The notes: generated from the letters alone by a model not told the origin. A stretch of 64,000 bases of DNA from Himantopus leucocephalus (GCA_003993805.1 RSEF01000002.1:74772146-74836145); one strand, 5' to 3'; positions 40,592 to 52,065 are shown, numbered from the stretch's first letter. A program made the numbers and translations.

Positions 40592-40625
40592 ACAACAACA
40601 ACAATAATAACAACAACAACAATAA
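40592..40625. repeat. (AAC/AAT) trinucleotide tract
   Basis: This is an imperfect run of CAA and TAA units about 270 bases downstream, in the sense direction, of the exon D donor. Confidence 0.9.
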
Positions 40626-40893
40626 AAAAGCAATACGTCTGGATATCTGTAACAACTCTTGATAATATGTGAGGAGAGCTAGAAGACCCTTCTCAATTCT
40701 GACTTCCTCCCACAACATAAGAGCATCCTAGTAGTTATAGTGTGTATGTGTGTCAGGCCATACTTGTGTATCACAGTCGACATTTTGAGCCCAAGTAAGT
40801 GTCTTTAGTCAGCCTGCAAGTCCTTTCAAGGACAGAAAACAGCCCCCTATCCTGTAATTCTTTCCAAACTCTTCGGTCACAATCAGCACTCAC

Positions 40894-41057
40894 CTGTGCA
40901 TGTTTCCATTGGTGGTGAAGGACTGTCCACATACTGAACATTTATAAGGCCTTTCACCTGAGTGCACCAGCATGTGGCGATCAAGGGAGCTCGCTGAGCT
41001 CAGAGACTTTCCACAGATGCTGCAGGAATGGTCTGTCCCTCCAGTGTCAGTGTTATG
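40894..41057 (-). CDS. RREB1: RREB1 coding exon D: finger 2 and most of finger 3
   Basis: This 164-bp exon (residues 139-192 plus two bases of Arg193) starts with the final His of finger 1. It then encodes finger 2 (C150, C153, H166, H170; [21 protein letters not shown]), a canonical SGERPYK linker, and finger 3 up to GNMHR (C178, C181). The two histidines of finger 3 are in the next exon. The linker matches the TGEKP class that orders adjacent fingers on DNA. The acceptor is ttctctag at 41059-41058 and the donor CACAG|gtgagt at 40893, a good consensus match. The sequence is nearly identical to mammalian RREB1. Confidence 0.96.
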
Positions 41058-42426
41058 CTAGAGAAAGCAATGATTTTTTTTCATTGAATTACCCTTCTGA
41101 AGTGCCAGTAAAATATCAGCAAGAACTATAAACATCTTAGAAGCAGTTTTAAAGAGCCACTCAGCACAATACCTTGTATTAAGGTGTGCCCCCATAATAT
41201 ACCTTTCCTCCTTAGCCCTCCCCCCCTCAACTCCACCCCCACCCTTCATTTTTAACTCCTCAATGCACCAGCACAAGTAGCTGTTTCATACAGCCTGCAA
41301 CACCTGCCACATGCAGCGTTTCTGCTGGGTGTGCAGCAGAAAGGGACAGAAAGGGATCCAGCAACAACCCATCAAAGGGTACCTTGAGATACTTTAAGCT
41401 GTGCAGTGCTTTGGGGTTGAGTGAGTGGTAAGGGGGAAAACAGAAAAAGGATGTAATTACGAACTTCATGGCAGAAGAAAGACACTTAAAAACAAATATT
41501 CTTTAAAGGCATTAATTTCAAACTGACTGCGTAGTAAGAAAACAGAAGTAAACTGCTTCTGAGTGCACATGCAGACTTCTATGGCCATAAGAATGCCTAA
41601 CAGAGCCAAATTATGGCCATTAGCTACTGTGCTATATGTACCACTTTCTTACTTGCATTCAGAGACTTGAAAGTATCTTCACATACCAAAAAACAAAAAC
41701 CAAAACAACAAATCAGGAGAGTAAGGAAAAAAAAAGTAACAGTTACAGTACAGGAGGGAAAACTGAAGTAATAAGTATCTAGTGGACTCACAGTGGTGAA
41801 CCACAACCTTAGCATCCAAAGCAGAACCTTCTGACATAGCAAAGATCAAACCTCCTTATAAAGTATGCATATATTTCAAGAGGAGCAAGAAGAGGCCTGT
41901 AGCTGACAAAAAAATGCATTATCCATTAAAAAAGTGTATTTTTAATTCTGTCTCCCAAAATTACTACACCCTGTGAAGGACTGAGAGGCTCTTCTACACT
42001 CAAGAGGATTTTAAAATTGCGTCTTCCTGCTTCTTAATTTGCATGACCAGTAAAGGGATCTGTACTCAAACAGGATAAGAAAACAGGACTTACGCCTCAT
42101 GATGGAAGTGGTTTTCTGGATCCTTGGGATACCTTAAGCTATGCAGAACAGGACATACATCCTTGTTTGAGCCACTGCGGGGGGGCGGGAGGGGGAGTGT
42201 TGAGGAAGGAAGGGAGGAAAATTACCCACCTCGGGGTTGGGTTTATGGGGCATTTTTTTTAAAGAAAAAACAAGCAGAAGGCTAAAATAAAAGCAAAACA
42301 GTTGAATAAAGTTATAATGAAGCATTTCTGGTTTGCACATGGAAATGTTTTTCACTATTGCAAAACACACTCTGGCAAACCAGACATTCTTAAAAGTATG
42401 AAATCAAGAGCTGGTACTCTGCGTAC
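41058..42426 (-). other. RREB1: RREB1 intron between exons C and D
   Basis: This 1369-bp intron splits finger 1 just before its last histidine. It contains a G-rich tract on the plus strand at 42179-42214 (listed separately) and little else. Confidence 0.9.
42179..42214 (+). other. Potential G-quadruplex tract
   Basis: The plus strand carries a run of seven G, then C, GGG, A and GGGGG (42179-42195), and a further GGG at 42212-42214. Splitting the seven-G run gives four G-runs with one-base loops, the most stable class of predicted quadruplex. It is antisense to RREB1, so the transcript is C-rich here. Confidence 0.6.
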
Positions 42427-42516
42427 CTGACGAATGTGCATAGTTAGCTGGTGCTGTGTAGTGCAAATCTTCTCACACAGAGGACAGGTATAGGAAGACT
42501 TCTCTTCTTTTGTTTC
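42427..42516 (-). CDS. RREB1: RREB1 coding exon C: most of zinc finger 1
   Basis: This 90-bp, phase 0-0 exon encodes 30 residues (109-138), from [20 protein letters not shown] to HQLTMHIRQ. It holds the two cysteines (119, 122) and the first histidine (135) of a C2H2 finger. The last histidine is the first residue of the next exon (139), so finger 1 is assembled across an intron. The acceptor is gttcacag at 42518-42517 and the donor CAG|gtacgc at 42426. The sequence is almost identical to mammalian RREB1 at this point. Because the exon is symmetric (phase 0-0), skipping it would keep the frame while deleting finger 1. No evidence for or against skipping is visible here. Confidence 0.96.
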
Positions 42517-45500
42517 CTGTGAACAAAACAAAATGAACAAAATCAGAAGGAATACTGATCTTGAAAGCTGTTACTGCCGAAGATGGAAAAACTATAATCC
42601 ATCCTAAGTACAAAAGGCCACTGCTAACAGAACAACTTGCATGTATACATTTATCATCCTGATAGATCCCTCAGGGAAGTTTCAGAAACTTCTGAATTTA
42701 TAAATAGGGGCCATTTCAACTACTGCAGAAGTACAGCAGCTGTTTTAACAGCACACAGATACTCGGCAGTAGCAGTTTAGGACAGGAAGTGAAGGCAATT
42801 ACTGCGACCAGCTCAAACTGCCAGAAGGAATTTAGGTGAGCAGAAAGTAATTACTGGAACACCGCCAGAATATGTGGGCAAATGCCACTAATCTTCCCAA
42901 AAGATCTTTAATAAGCAGGAGTTGTCGGGACTTCAGGTTTTCCATTCCATCTCCATGGCAAGGCAGTAGCTGGGCACCCTTTTCTAGGGGCTGCATGTTC
43001 TGCTCCGTGGCTGACTCAGAAGGAAGAGCAGCATTTACTGAATCACCAACACCATTTCCCTTAGCATCCGGTGTTTCTCCTGGAAGCATCCCATCCAGGC
43101 ACACCGGCCATGCCCAACCCTTCTGAAGCCTGCAAGATCTGATGAGATCATAGCGAGAAAGAGTTGACAATGCAGGAGCGTACGTGACTCAAAAAGAACA
43201 CATTATGAACCCGGTTATCCCCCGCCCAGGTGAGAATCAGGAGTAACCATGGTCAGATCAAGAGTACAAACAATGAAGCTGACCAGAGAGCTCAGCCTGA
43301 TTTAACTATGCCCTTGAGACACTGAGGAAAGCCACCACTCTTGCAGCCAAGGATGAAATGGCACTCTCGCAGGAACCAAAGGCGTTTGCCTGAATTGTCC
43401 ACAAGGATGGTTACTGCATGACATAAAGGGTATTTTCACACCACCTCACCAAGAAGCCCAGGCACGGCTTCTGCACCAATGCCTGTATATTAAAAGGAAG
43501 AGAGTCTGGCACTGAAAATTAAACTTCATTTTTTCCGTAGAATGATGCAAATCTTCACCAGCTAGATAGATCCACCGCCTGTTACCCACACTTCTGGTGA
43601 CAAGAGAGTACAAAAACCATCTCTGCATGACCAATGGGAAAGTATAATATTTATGCCAGAAAGACATGTTCTACTGAACCTCTATGCTGGCTATTTTAGT
43701 AAAATCATGAAAATAAACAAAAAAGAAAACCCACCCTCAGTAGCTCTTTAGTCAGGAGGGAGTTGATGAGTATGAGTGTATCTGTGCATCTCCTCTCTCC
43801 AAGCAGCTCTTTTCCCCCATTGCTGTCCCAAAAGTCATAAACTTGGAAGCAACCATTTCCAGATTGTCAGACACAAGCATTTGTGTAGAACACTGAGAAT
43901 GACTAACCCAAGCCTCTGTGACAAATTCTCTGGCATGTCAGGAGGAAAGGTGCTGACACGGTGTTAGAGAAAAGTTTTTTTAAGTCTCAGTAAAGGAATA
44001 TGCCCTCTTATATGATTTGGGTAACCATTCTGGAGAGTCCCCTATTAAAAATCTAAAACTGTGTTTTCAAAAATAAGGCCATGATAATTTTCTATTAACT
44101 TCAGCGACCTGTGGATTTGGATGAAGAGCTACTTTCCCATTTTGCCTGAAGTAAACAAAACTTGGGACCTCATATCTAAAAGTATCAGGACTGCAAGGAT
44201 TAGGTTCTCCCACTCCTCCCTACCATTTGTCTTGTACATCTTTTTCTAACTGTATTTCAGGGCTCTCTATCCTAAAGCTAATCACTGTAGGCCACGCACA
44301 CAGGCCAAGGCCTGAAGTACTGTTACTCACAAAACATTAGAAAGCAAGCAAGAAAGGCTTGCCATTATGAAGTCTGAACACCCCAAGAAAATTAAAACAC
44401 ATTATCCCAGTGCCCCCCCCTACATATGAACATACAGTTCACATACACACATTTTATCGTACTTACACAACTTTAATTTTACTATATGCAACCTGTCTGT
44501 GGAGTAATGTTCAGCTCCAATTATACTGCAACCCTGTCAAAGTTGGCTCAGGACAGAGAACAAACACACTGTGCCATGAGGAAAATCCCTGCAGCTGTGC
44601 TGACAGTTTAGATGGTGTTTAATCCCCAGGGTATTTCTGTGAAATTAGCAACCTACTACCTTTTTTTTGCGCCTCCCCCCCAAACGAGTGCTGCAGCTCT
44701 ACATGATGCACTTGATTGTTTCAAAGCCTGCTTTCCAGACTGCCTGCTCTTCGAATCAGCAAATTAACAGAAGATAGAGTAATTGCTGGTTCACCTTGAA
44801 GCAAAGATCAGAAACACACTATAGCTCAGCCAGAGCTGATTAGTATTGAATCTGGGGTTTATTATTAACTAAAACCCAAACTTTCTCCAGTGGTCACACA
44901 GGGTACATGCCGCATACCGTAACACAGCTCAAGCAAATCCAGGGTAGCTTCAACAGGAATGCTGTTGATTGACCCAATCCAGACCAAAAATCACCAGCAT
45001 CCCTACTGTAAAATCACACCACTCAGAAATTTAAAACATAGCACTCAGCTACCCCGCTGGAGCCGGGTTGGTCAAAACACGCTTCCTGAACTGAAAGATA
45101 GAATTAGCAGCTAATTTGTTAGCTACCCTCCCTTTAGTAAGTCAACCTGGCACGATTTCTCTGCATTCAATGGATGGCAAATGCTTTTGGAGTTCTGCAT
45201 TAAGTCTATTTTCCTCCAGCTCAAGAAATACCTTTGTCACACTTATTTTCTCCAAGAGCAAAGCAAATGAGAAGTTAAAATGGATGCTGCTTGATGTGAG
45301 AACATGTTTATTAGACTATAAGTAGACTAGAGCCAAGATAAAGTCAGCATTATGAAGAGAACCATAGACTTCAGGACAAAGGTTCACGGCAAAATGTTTC
45401 GCTGCCAACTCATGGGAAACAGCAGTCAGACCCAGAAAACTAGCTAACTGTTATTATCCTTGAAATTATAATAAGGGGCACATTCTGACCAGAATCTGAG

Positions 45501-47109
45501 ATCTCTGCGCTGCTACGCTCTGGTTCAGTAGTTTCATTCTGCTATGCTGAAAGTGGAAATTTGCTGTATTAGAGGTTGCTAACCAGATTGATACCCACTT
45601 AGTATTTCACATCTCACTTCTATTTTCTCAGTAATGTAGCCATTTGCCCCTCTGGCGATAACGATATTTCCTAAAAACAAATAGGCTATTTACTATGTTT
45701 TCAATGTATTTGTTTATTTTTATGCTGTAAGAATCCCTCTTAATCCTGTCACATTTACTCTCGAGCTTCCTTTGATTCGATGCCCATCGAAATATCAGGT
45801 GGAATAAAGGTCACTAACGCTAATAAACTTCCCTGAAGCCAAACCACATGGTGTACCGGCGGACAGCTGTGCGATAGCCCTGCCACTGAGACTAGTCTGA
45901 ACTCCAGTGCCTTACTTCACATGATGAAATCAAGGAAACAGGGCAGCCCCTAAGTGGGAATACTGCAAACAAACCTTAAAGCCAGGTGCTAGACAATACG
46001 ATCTCACAAACACTGTTGCCAGTATACTGTCCCAACCCTTCATTTAAGAATGTTCATTTACAGTTAATGGCTTTTAACTCCTTTCAAGAAAAAAAATCCA
46101 AGACAAGTCATAAGTCTGTCAACTGGGCAGCTACTCGGCAAGCTATTAATAAACTACTATAGGAACATCACATGAGTCATGCCTCTCAACCCTTCTGGTC
46201 CCTGTTACATCTTGATTCATTTACAAATTCTCCATGCTTCACCACAAGCTCTAAAGTCAAACGGACACAGGGATTTGGGGTATTTCTTGCTGTTCTGCAG
46301 CACCTTCATTGGTAGGCATTGGCTCAGCAGGAGAAAAACATGGATAGAAATAGTCACAGCTTTAACTGATACAACTCTCTGCTTTCACTTGTTGAGATCA
46401 ATATTGCTGTCAGCTGGTGCCATCAACTGGTAAATGGAAAAAAACTGATAAAAGCTACATATATTTGGTCTGCAAGATTTGTACAAAGCATTCTGCAATA
46501 GCTCTCCATAGTTTTATTAAGAATGAAGTAAGGGCACCTTACACTACACATGTGTGAACTGAGCATCCTGATGGATGCTTTGTTCTAGCACCACCTTTAA
46601 CCTTAAATCACTTGGATCTTCCCGAGGGAGAGCTGCACACCTCATGAGGGGTCCCATGTGATGGCTGAGCCAAGCCCCCCGCCACACCACTCTGCTCCTC
46701 TCTGAGCTATTCCTTTTCCTAGTTTCATGAAATGAACTGGTGCCCCAACAGGTTATGCAAACACAAGAGCCTGCAGAAAGGATGTGGTGGGGAAGAAGTG
46801 GCAATTCTTAGGAGGCTTTGCCACTGTTAATGGCCTCTGCTAGACCAGCTCACCACTGCAAAACATCAGAGCTCGTGCTCAAATGTTTTACACGTGAATC
46901 CAAGCAAGTGGACCCTTCTGGTTCCCAGTTTTCTAAAGTTATGTTCTGGAGAGCCACCAGAAAACATAAACAGAGGAGCAATGGCAGCAGCAAGAAATAC
47001 CCGCTGAGGGAAAAAAAGCCAAACAATCAAAGAAACATACTTATGTCTTACTGCTTCCCATGCAGCTGCTTGTCTCCCCTTCACCCTCCCTGCATTTAGG
47101 TTTACACAC
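42517..47109 (-). other. RREB1: RREB1 intron between exons B and C (4.6 kb)
   Basis: This 4593-bp intron has no additional exon in RREB1 phase that I can support. A patch at about 45640-45840 has clustered forkhead-, MEF2- and nuclear-receptor-like motifs and a small inverted repeat at 45776-45791; it is listed as a candidate element. The rest is unique AT-rich DNA. Confidence 0.87.
45640..45840. promoter_or_regulatory. Candidate intronic element with forkhead/MEF2/NR-like motifs
   Basis: The patch contains ggctatttac (MEF2-like), tttgtttattttta (forkhead-like), aaaggtca (nuclear receptor half-site) and a small inverted repeat ttcgat-gccc-atcgaa at 45776-45791. This is motif-level evidence only. 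Confidence 0.2.
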
Positions 47110-47312
47110 CTGGTTCCTCCTGCCAATACGATTTGGTGCAGGAGACTTTGAGGGGGATTTGATATTTTGAGAGTTCCCGCCATTTTCAGCAATCTTCCCC
47201 ACATTCATCACTGCTGACATCATGGCGTCAATGGAGGACAAGTCTGCTCCGTCCAAACTGTTTGGTGAACTTGGTGATACCTTGTAGCTGTTTAAGCTTT
47301 CCAGCTGCTTCT
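47110..47312 (-). CDS. RREB1: RREB1 coding exon B: homologue of the mammalian first coding exon
   Basis: This 203-bp exon covers residues 41 (split) to 108. It begins [16 protein letters not shown], continues with [20 protein letters not shown] and ends PNRIGRRNQ. From [10 protein letters not shown] onward it matches the mammalian RREB1 N-terminus. The mammalian initiator Met aligns with Val (GTA at 47278-47280), so this protein cannot start there. The first ATG pair in frame is at 47223-47218 (DAMM). The acceptor is ttaattccag at 47314-47313 and the donor CAG|gtgtgt at 47109, phase 0. No domain is present; the segment is Ser/Pro/Asn-rich, and SPSKSP near the end offers proline-directed phosphorylation sites (inference). 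Frame continuity with exon A supports translation through the Val codon, but a start at DAMM remains possible. Confidence 0.93.
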
Positions 47313-48577
47313 CTGGAATTAAAAACAAAAACACACATCCCATAATACTAGGAGTTCTTGTAACAGGAAAAGTTTCTTATATTGTAATACATAGGACAAA
47401 GTGTACATTTCTTCTCATAGCACATTCACGTTCATCTTCATTTTCAACCTTAATTTAGTATGGGGCTTATTGAGTGCTTTACCTTAAACTCTCTTGCTGT
47501 AGAATGGTATTATTCATGGTACCTTGTGATCACCATGATCTAGTAGAGCAGTACTGATGAATGCACGCTCTGGCAAGCACAATCATTCAAGCAAGCACGT
47601 GTTTTGAGCAGAACTGCACAATTAAGGCATTAGTAACACAGTGTAGGGTACTGGGTTCTCTTTCTAGTATAGTTTGAGCCAATTCTGTATATGGAATAAG
47701 CTAAATTAGCAAAAATCTAACCAAACCAAAATCCCAAATCCCCTCAAATGCCCCTTTACTGTCACAGCTGGCATCTATGTATATTTTTTTTTCTTTTTTA
47801 TCTACCAAGCCGTATTAGTCCATGGAGCATATGTGTTACATCCATGACTAATGCCACAGCTAAAGCTGATCAGATTTAGGCTTCTCCATCATATTCTGTA
47901 TGTAGCAGGGATGCTCCGGTCTCAGATACCAAATTCCAAACACACCTAAAATCTCATCTCTGGCTTTTCAAAATACAGACGTGTCAAACACACAGGTAAG
48001 GCCTTCCACCTTCCTCTTTACGAGTTTGAAAATGAAAATGCTTTCAAATTAAACGCTTTCTTCCCCAAAAAGAAGTCTCCCAAACAAACAGGAACACCCT
48101 GCAAGTCTTTTGCTCTGTCACCTCTGGTGGAAAGCACAGAATCTTAATGTGTGTTGGGAGAAAGTCACTATAGCACAAGAGGATGTGAGGGTGAACAAGG
48201 AGGAACATGTTTCTCTGTGAACATTTGATCTCTGCATAATACAGTCTTTGGAAGATAAGTCTGAGCATTATAAACAGGTGGTTTTTTGAGGCTAAGTAAT
48301 GTGGTGCCAAGTTACTGGGAGCCAAGAAAATCTTAGTTTGGAAGCCTGCAGTGGTAGTTGAGTATTTATGTGCCCATGCTTCTGCTCAACCTATTTTATA
48401 CTTTTCAGACAGATAAAGGTGAGGGATGGGGAAAGAAATGCATGCACCAGTGCTTCTGCTCAATGTATCTTACGCTCTTCACACAGATAAGGGGTATGGA
48501 TGGGTAAGAAATGTTTCTACAAGCCTTAATCAATGCCCTAATTTACAGAGTCACACAGAGCTAGTCAAACCAGTTAC
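47313..48577 (-). other. RREB1: RREB1 intron between exons A and B
   Basis: This 1265-bp intron contains a diverged tandem duplication of about 64 bp at 48377-48513, about 65-200 bases from the exon A donor. Otherwise it is unremarkable. Confidence 0.8.
48377..48513. repeat. Diverged tandem duplication, two units of about 64 bp
   Basis: Unit 1 (48377-48440) and unit 2 (48451-48513) both start tgcttctgctcaa. Both contain cagataa followed by a purine-rich ggatggg stretch, and both end agaaatg. They are about three-quarters identical by eye. Both lie in the intron after exon A, the nearer unit about 65 bases from its donor. Confidence 0.8.
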
Positions 48578-48697
48578 CTTCATTTTTATCCCCTGATTGA
48601 CTGTGGCTCTCTTCTTGATTGCTGATCTCCTCACTTAGTGTAGTATGTATAGTAGCGTCTGGCTCTTCAGCCTCTTCTTCAGCAGCACCCTCTAGCA
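48578..48697 (-). CDS. RREB1: RREB1 coding exon A: acidic N-terminal extension
   Basis: This 120-bp exon carries two bases of a split codon, 39 full codons (residues 2-40) and one base of the next codon. The peptide runs LEGAAEEEAEEPDA, then TIHTTLSEEISNQEES, and ends SGDKNE. It is very acidic and has no zinc finger. The acceptor is strong: a long pyrimidine tract ends in cgtag at 48699-48698. The donor is GAAG|gtaact at 48577. The phase fits the next exon exactly, giving a Glu codon G|AG. There is no ATG inside it, so the initiator is upstream, or is formed at the junction if the preceding exon ends in A (A|TG), or lies in the next exon. A stop-free frame in exact phase argues that it is coded. 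Mammalian RREB1 starts downstream of this segment. A second possible acceptor (gctag, five bases further in) would keep the frame only after a suitable upstream exon end. Confidence 0.72.
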
Positions 48698-49765
48698 CTA
48701 CGTGAGGGAGAAGGGAAAAAGAGAAAGGGCGTAAGTTTTTCTGGAAGCTATTTTAGCAAAATAAGACTACAGCCCTTTCATTTGAGGGCTTCCCTGACTG
48801 GTACACAGGTCTGATGACAGAAGCACATAAACAGTGCCAGCACAGCCAAGTGCCCACTGCCACGAGTGGCTGGGCACAGGACTGGGAGATGCTGCCGCCT
48901 CTGCCAGTGGTGAGACCTGGGCAAATGAAGAGAGGAAATCTTTACCAGCTTGGTCCCCAGTATTCAGCCAGCAAAATGGAGGAGGGGGAGAAGGAGAGAG
49001 CAAGCTAGCATATTGCTGACAGTCATGACATTTGGTTGAGAAGCTGGAAGAATATTCTGCAGCTAGAGGATTTAAGTGATTCAATTTCATACACACACTC
49101 CTCCCTCCTTCTCTTCTTGGAGGATTAACATTTACTCCAATACGTGAATTCATGGTGACCCTTTTTCTTCCTTCTAGCAGTGGTGAAATGACTACTGAGG
49201 TTTCTGGGACCATCTGGCACGTTCCTCACACCCACTGCCCAAGGTTTCCATAGGAGTTGAAGACATAAGCAACCATCGTAGGTGCCGACAGAATTTCTCC
49301 ACACCCCTTTCTGAAACCACAAACTTATCACACTATCGTTGGGGTTTCAGAAAGGATGCCTGTTCTGGCTGAAGAATGACAGGGCAGTTAAACATCATTT
49401 TTAGAGGTGACGGGGAATGATGGATGCATGAGAAAGAGAGGAGTTCTCTGCCCGTGGCACCCATGGCGATAGCCTCTGGAAAAGGTTGTTTGTAATACGG
49501 AAAACTACCGATACATTTTTAATGGAGAAATACACCTTTCTAACCTTACAAGGAAAATATTTATTTCATTGTGGAAACGAACACACTGTGGACATTTCAT
49601 CATCTCAGATTTACAAACTGCACCCACCAAACTTAACACAGGTTTTCCTTTTTTCAGAAAGCAGAAACCATCGGCCTCAAACCGTTATTAACTCAACAGG
49701 GTTTCTTCCTTTTGAAAAAACATATTCTCAAGGACGACATGCAAATCAGTCACGTAACACATCTT

Positions 49766-49789
49766 CAAATGCTGTTTGAACAGCATTTG
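49766..49789. repeat. Near-perfect 24-bp palindrome
   Basis: caaatgctgtt (49766-49776) and aacagcatttg (49779-49789) are exact inverted copies separated by two bases. It lies in non-coding DNA 1.1 kb upstream of exon A. Confidence 0.9.
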
Positions 49790-52065
49790 CAAACAATAAA
49801 TGACTACGTTATCCCAACTACTGACATTTTAGAGCGCACAAGAAAAGGCAGACAAAGAGAACGGGCTCGGCTCGTGTCAAGCAGTTCCTCATTTCACGCA
49901 ATGCCAGACAAAGCAGCAGACTCAAGCTTCCTATGTTTAACCGCCGACCCTCTTAGGAGTGGCACACAGATGATTTGACATAGCGAGTCAGCGCAGTCTA
50001 GAGACAGAACCTAGGACACGACTAAGCCCAGTGCCCAAGGCTCTGGACAACATCAACTTCTTAACAAACACCATTTTCGATCTGCATCTTCAAAAACAGA
50101 CAAAAAGACAATTTTTATGCTATCCTGAACAACTTGAGGTAACTCTTCCCTAGTCATTTCTGTACTTTTGTGCTAAGAAAACACTAGTGGTCCCTGTGAC
50201 ACAGGGATTTCTTGATCCAAGGTGAGGCCAAGCACCCATCCTTCTGTATTTTCTCCAGTAATTATGGAAGCTGTTTATTTGTTTGTCTTTATTTTGTTTG
50301 TCCTTAACTGTAATAACTTTGCTGTTATTTTGTTTGTTTTTAAAAAAGGTCCATCTCATTCAAGAGCAACACAGTCATTTCTTTTTTCATTTTTTCCCCT
50401 CTCCATCTTTTTTTAACCATCTATGTGATAGCTGACTTAATTTTGAATAAGCACCAGAGTAATTTTCAACACTGGCCTAAATCTTCTGAGTTGCTTGCCA
50501 TGTCTGCTTAGTACCACCAAAAATAAAGACCAGTTTAAATTATTTGGAGGGATTTCTGTTAAGACAATGCAAGTAAGTGCTTTAGTCCTTAAAAAACCCC
50601 AATCAAACAAAACAACTCTTCCTTCCGAAGTAGACCTATTCATTCCTCTTTCAGCCAATACCTAGGATGTTAATTTCACCACTGATTCATTCGGGAAAAA
50701 GTCAATCTATTGTGCAACTGTGAAGACTCCTGTGTTGGCCAAGGTAGCTTTAAGATAGCTGAGGAGCTTCCCAGAGAACTAGAGTCAGAATTCCTAGTGC
50801 TGCTTTTAGCAACAGTGAAAATCAGAAATGTTCATCACAAAGAGAAGAGGCAGGCATACACGCACACATTAACAAACCTACCTCATGGTTTAGAAACGCC
50901 TGCTAGCTTGCTCTCTATTCTTCTTCCAGGAGGAAAACTATGTATTGTGCTATTACAGGCTTTCATAATTTCTGTGAACCAACAGTAATTTTATTTCTGA
51001 ATCTAAATATCTTCCTGCTAATGCAAACGAAGATCTATAGTCACCGATATTGTTTTTAAAACTGTTTTCCGTACGTTAAAAATTTCCTATTTTGAAAGTA
51101 GTCAAAAGATTGCAACTCTCTTTCTGCACAAATAGGTATTATTGTTGCATGCTTTTATTTACCTATGTATTTTCCACTCTCTTGCATGCAGCAAAAGTGC
51201 ATCACTGAAACAAAGACAACTGCAGGAGCAGCACACACCAATTTCAGAAGCATAACTTTCTATTTGCAATAGGATATAGAAACAATAAGAACACTGGGCC
51301 AAATCACTCCTTCCTGTGGGAAAACCCGGGGCAGAGCGCCTCTAGGCAGGAACATACTGAGAGATTTCTCTTGCAGCTTTTTTAATTTTTATTTTTCTTT
51401 AAATAAATGCATCACTGAGGATGGGGATGTGGGGTTTTTTTCCACAGCACCTATGAAACTCAGGGAATCAGGCAGCAACCAGCATGGATGCCCTATGCCA
51501 TGCTGCCTTCAGGACTACAAGCCTCAGCTCACACCAAATGCCCCTGCTTGGAGGTCATGCTGATGGAGCCTTCTTCCTCCCTCTCCCCAAAAGAAAACAA
51601 AGACCTCCAGGAAAGAGGACAAACAGGAAATAAGCTGGCAAACAGTGCAGCCTCAGGTTGCATTCAACATCGGACCAAAGCCTCTAGGAAACAGGGAAGT
51701 GGTCACAAGCATTCAAGTCATCTTCTACTTTGAAGAAACCCCCCAGTGTCACAGTCATCCTCTGTGAAAAGGAGGAAAAGCAGAGAGCAAGTGACAGAGT
51801 GAGAGCACTAACACATGGCAGGGGGGGTGGGTGAACCAAACAAAACAACACGTTAGCCCTCTTTGCACAGCCAGACCAAGAGACCTGTCTCTTCTGCGGG
51901 AATGTGTCCCCTCCACTTGATGATGTTGCTGAAACCATGAAACTGGGGCAACTTCGATCCCACAGAGAAACCTGAGGGACCTTCAGCTCCTGCTTCTGAC
52001 AGAGGCCCACCCTTGATGCCCCACATAACCAGCTAATGGGAAAGTCACTGAGAAAGCAGGGAGCT

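Larger units (their letters stand above)
22010..40893 (-). other. RREB1: RREB1 intron between exons D and E (18.9 kb)
   Basis: This is the longest intron, 18,884 bp including a 353-base gap. It holds the assembly gap and homopolymers near 24.0-24.4 and 25.75 kb, a 12-bp perfect hairpin at 25970-26001, CA-type microsatellites near 31.55 and 38.02 kb, poly-A runs at 30574-30590 and 34791-34807, an (AAC/AAT) trinucleotide tract at 40592-40625, and two candidate regulatory patches at 29.09-29.26 and 29.64-30.13 kb. No RREB1-like exon is missing here: exons D and E join exactly as in mammals. No transposable element was recognised. Confidence 0.85.
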
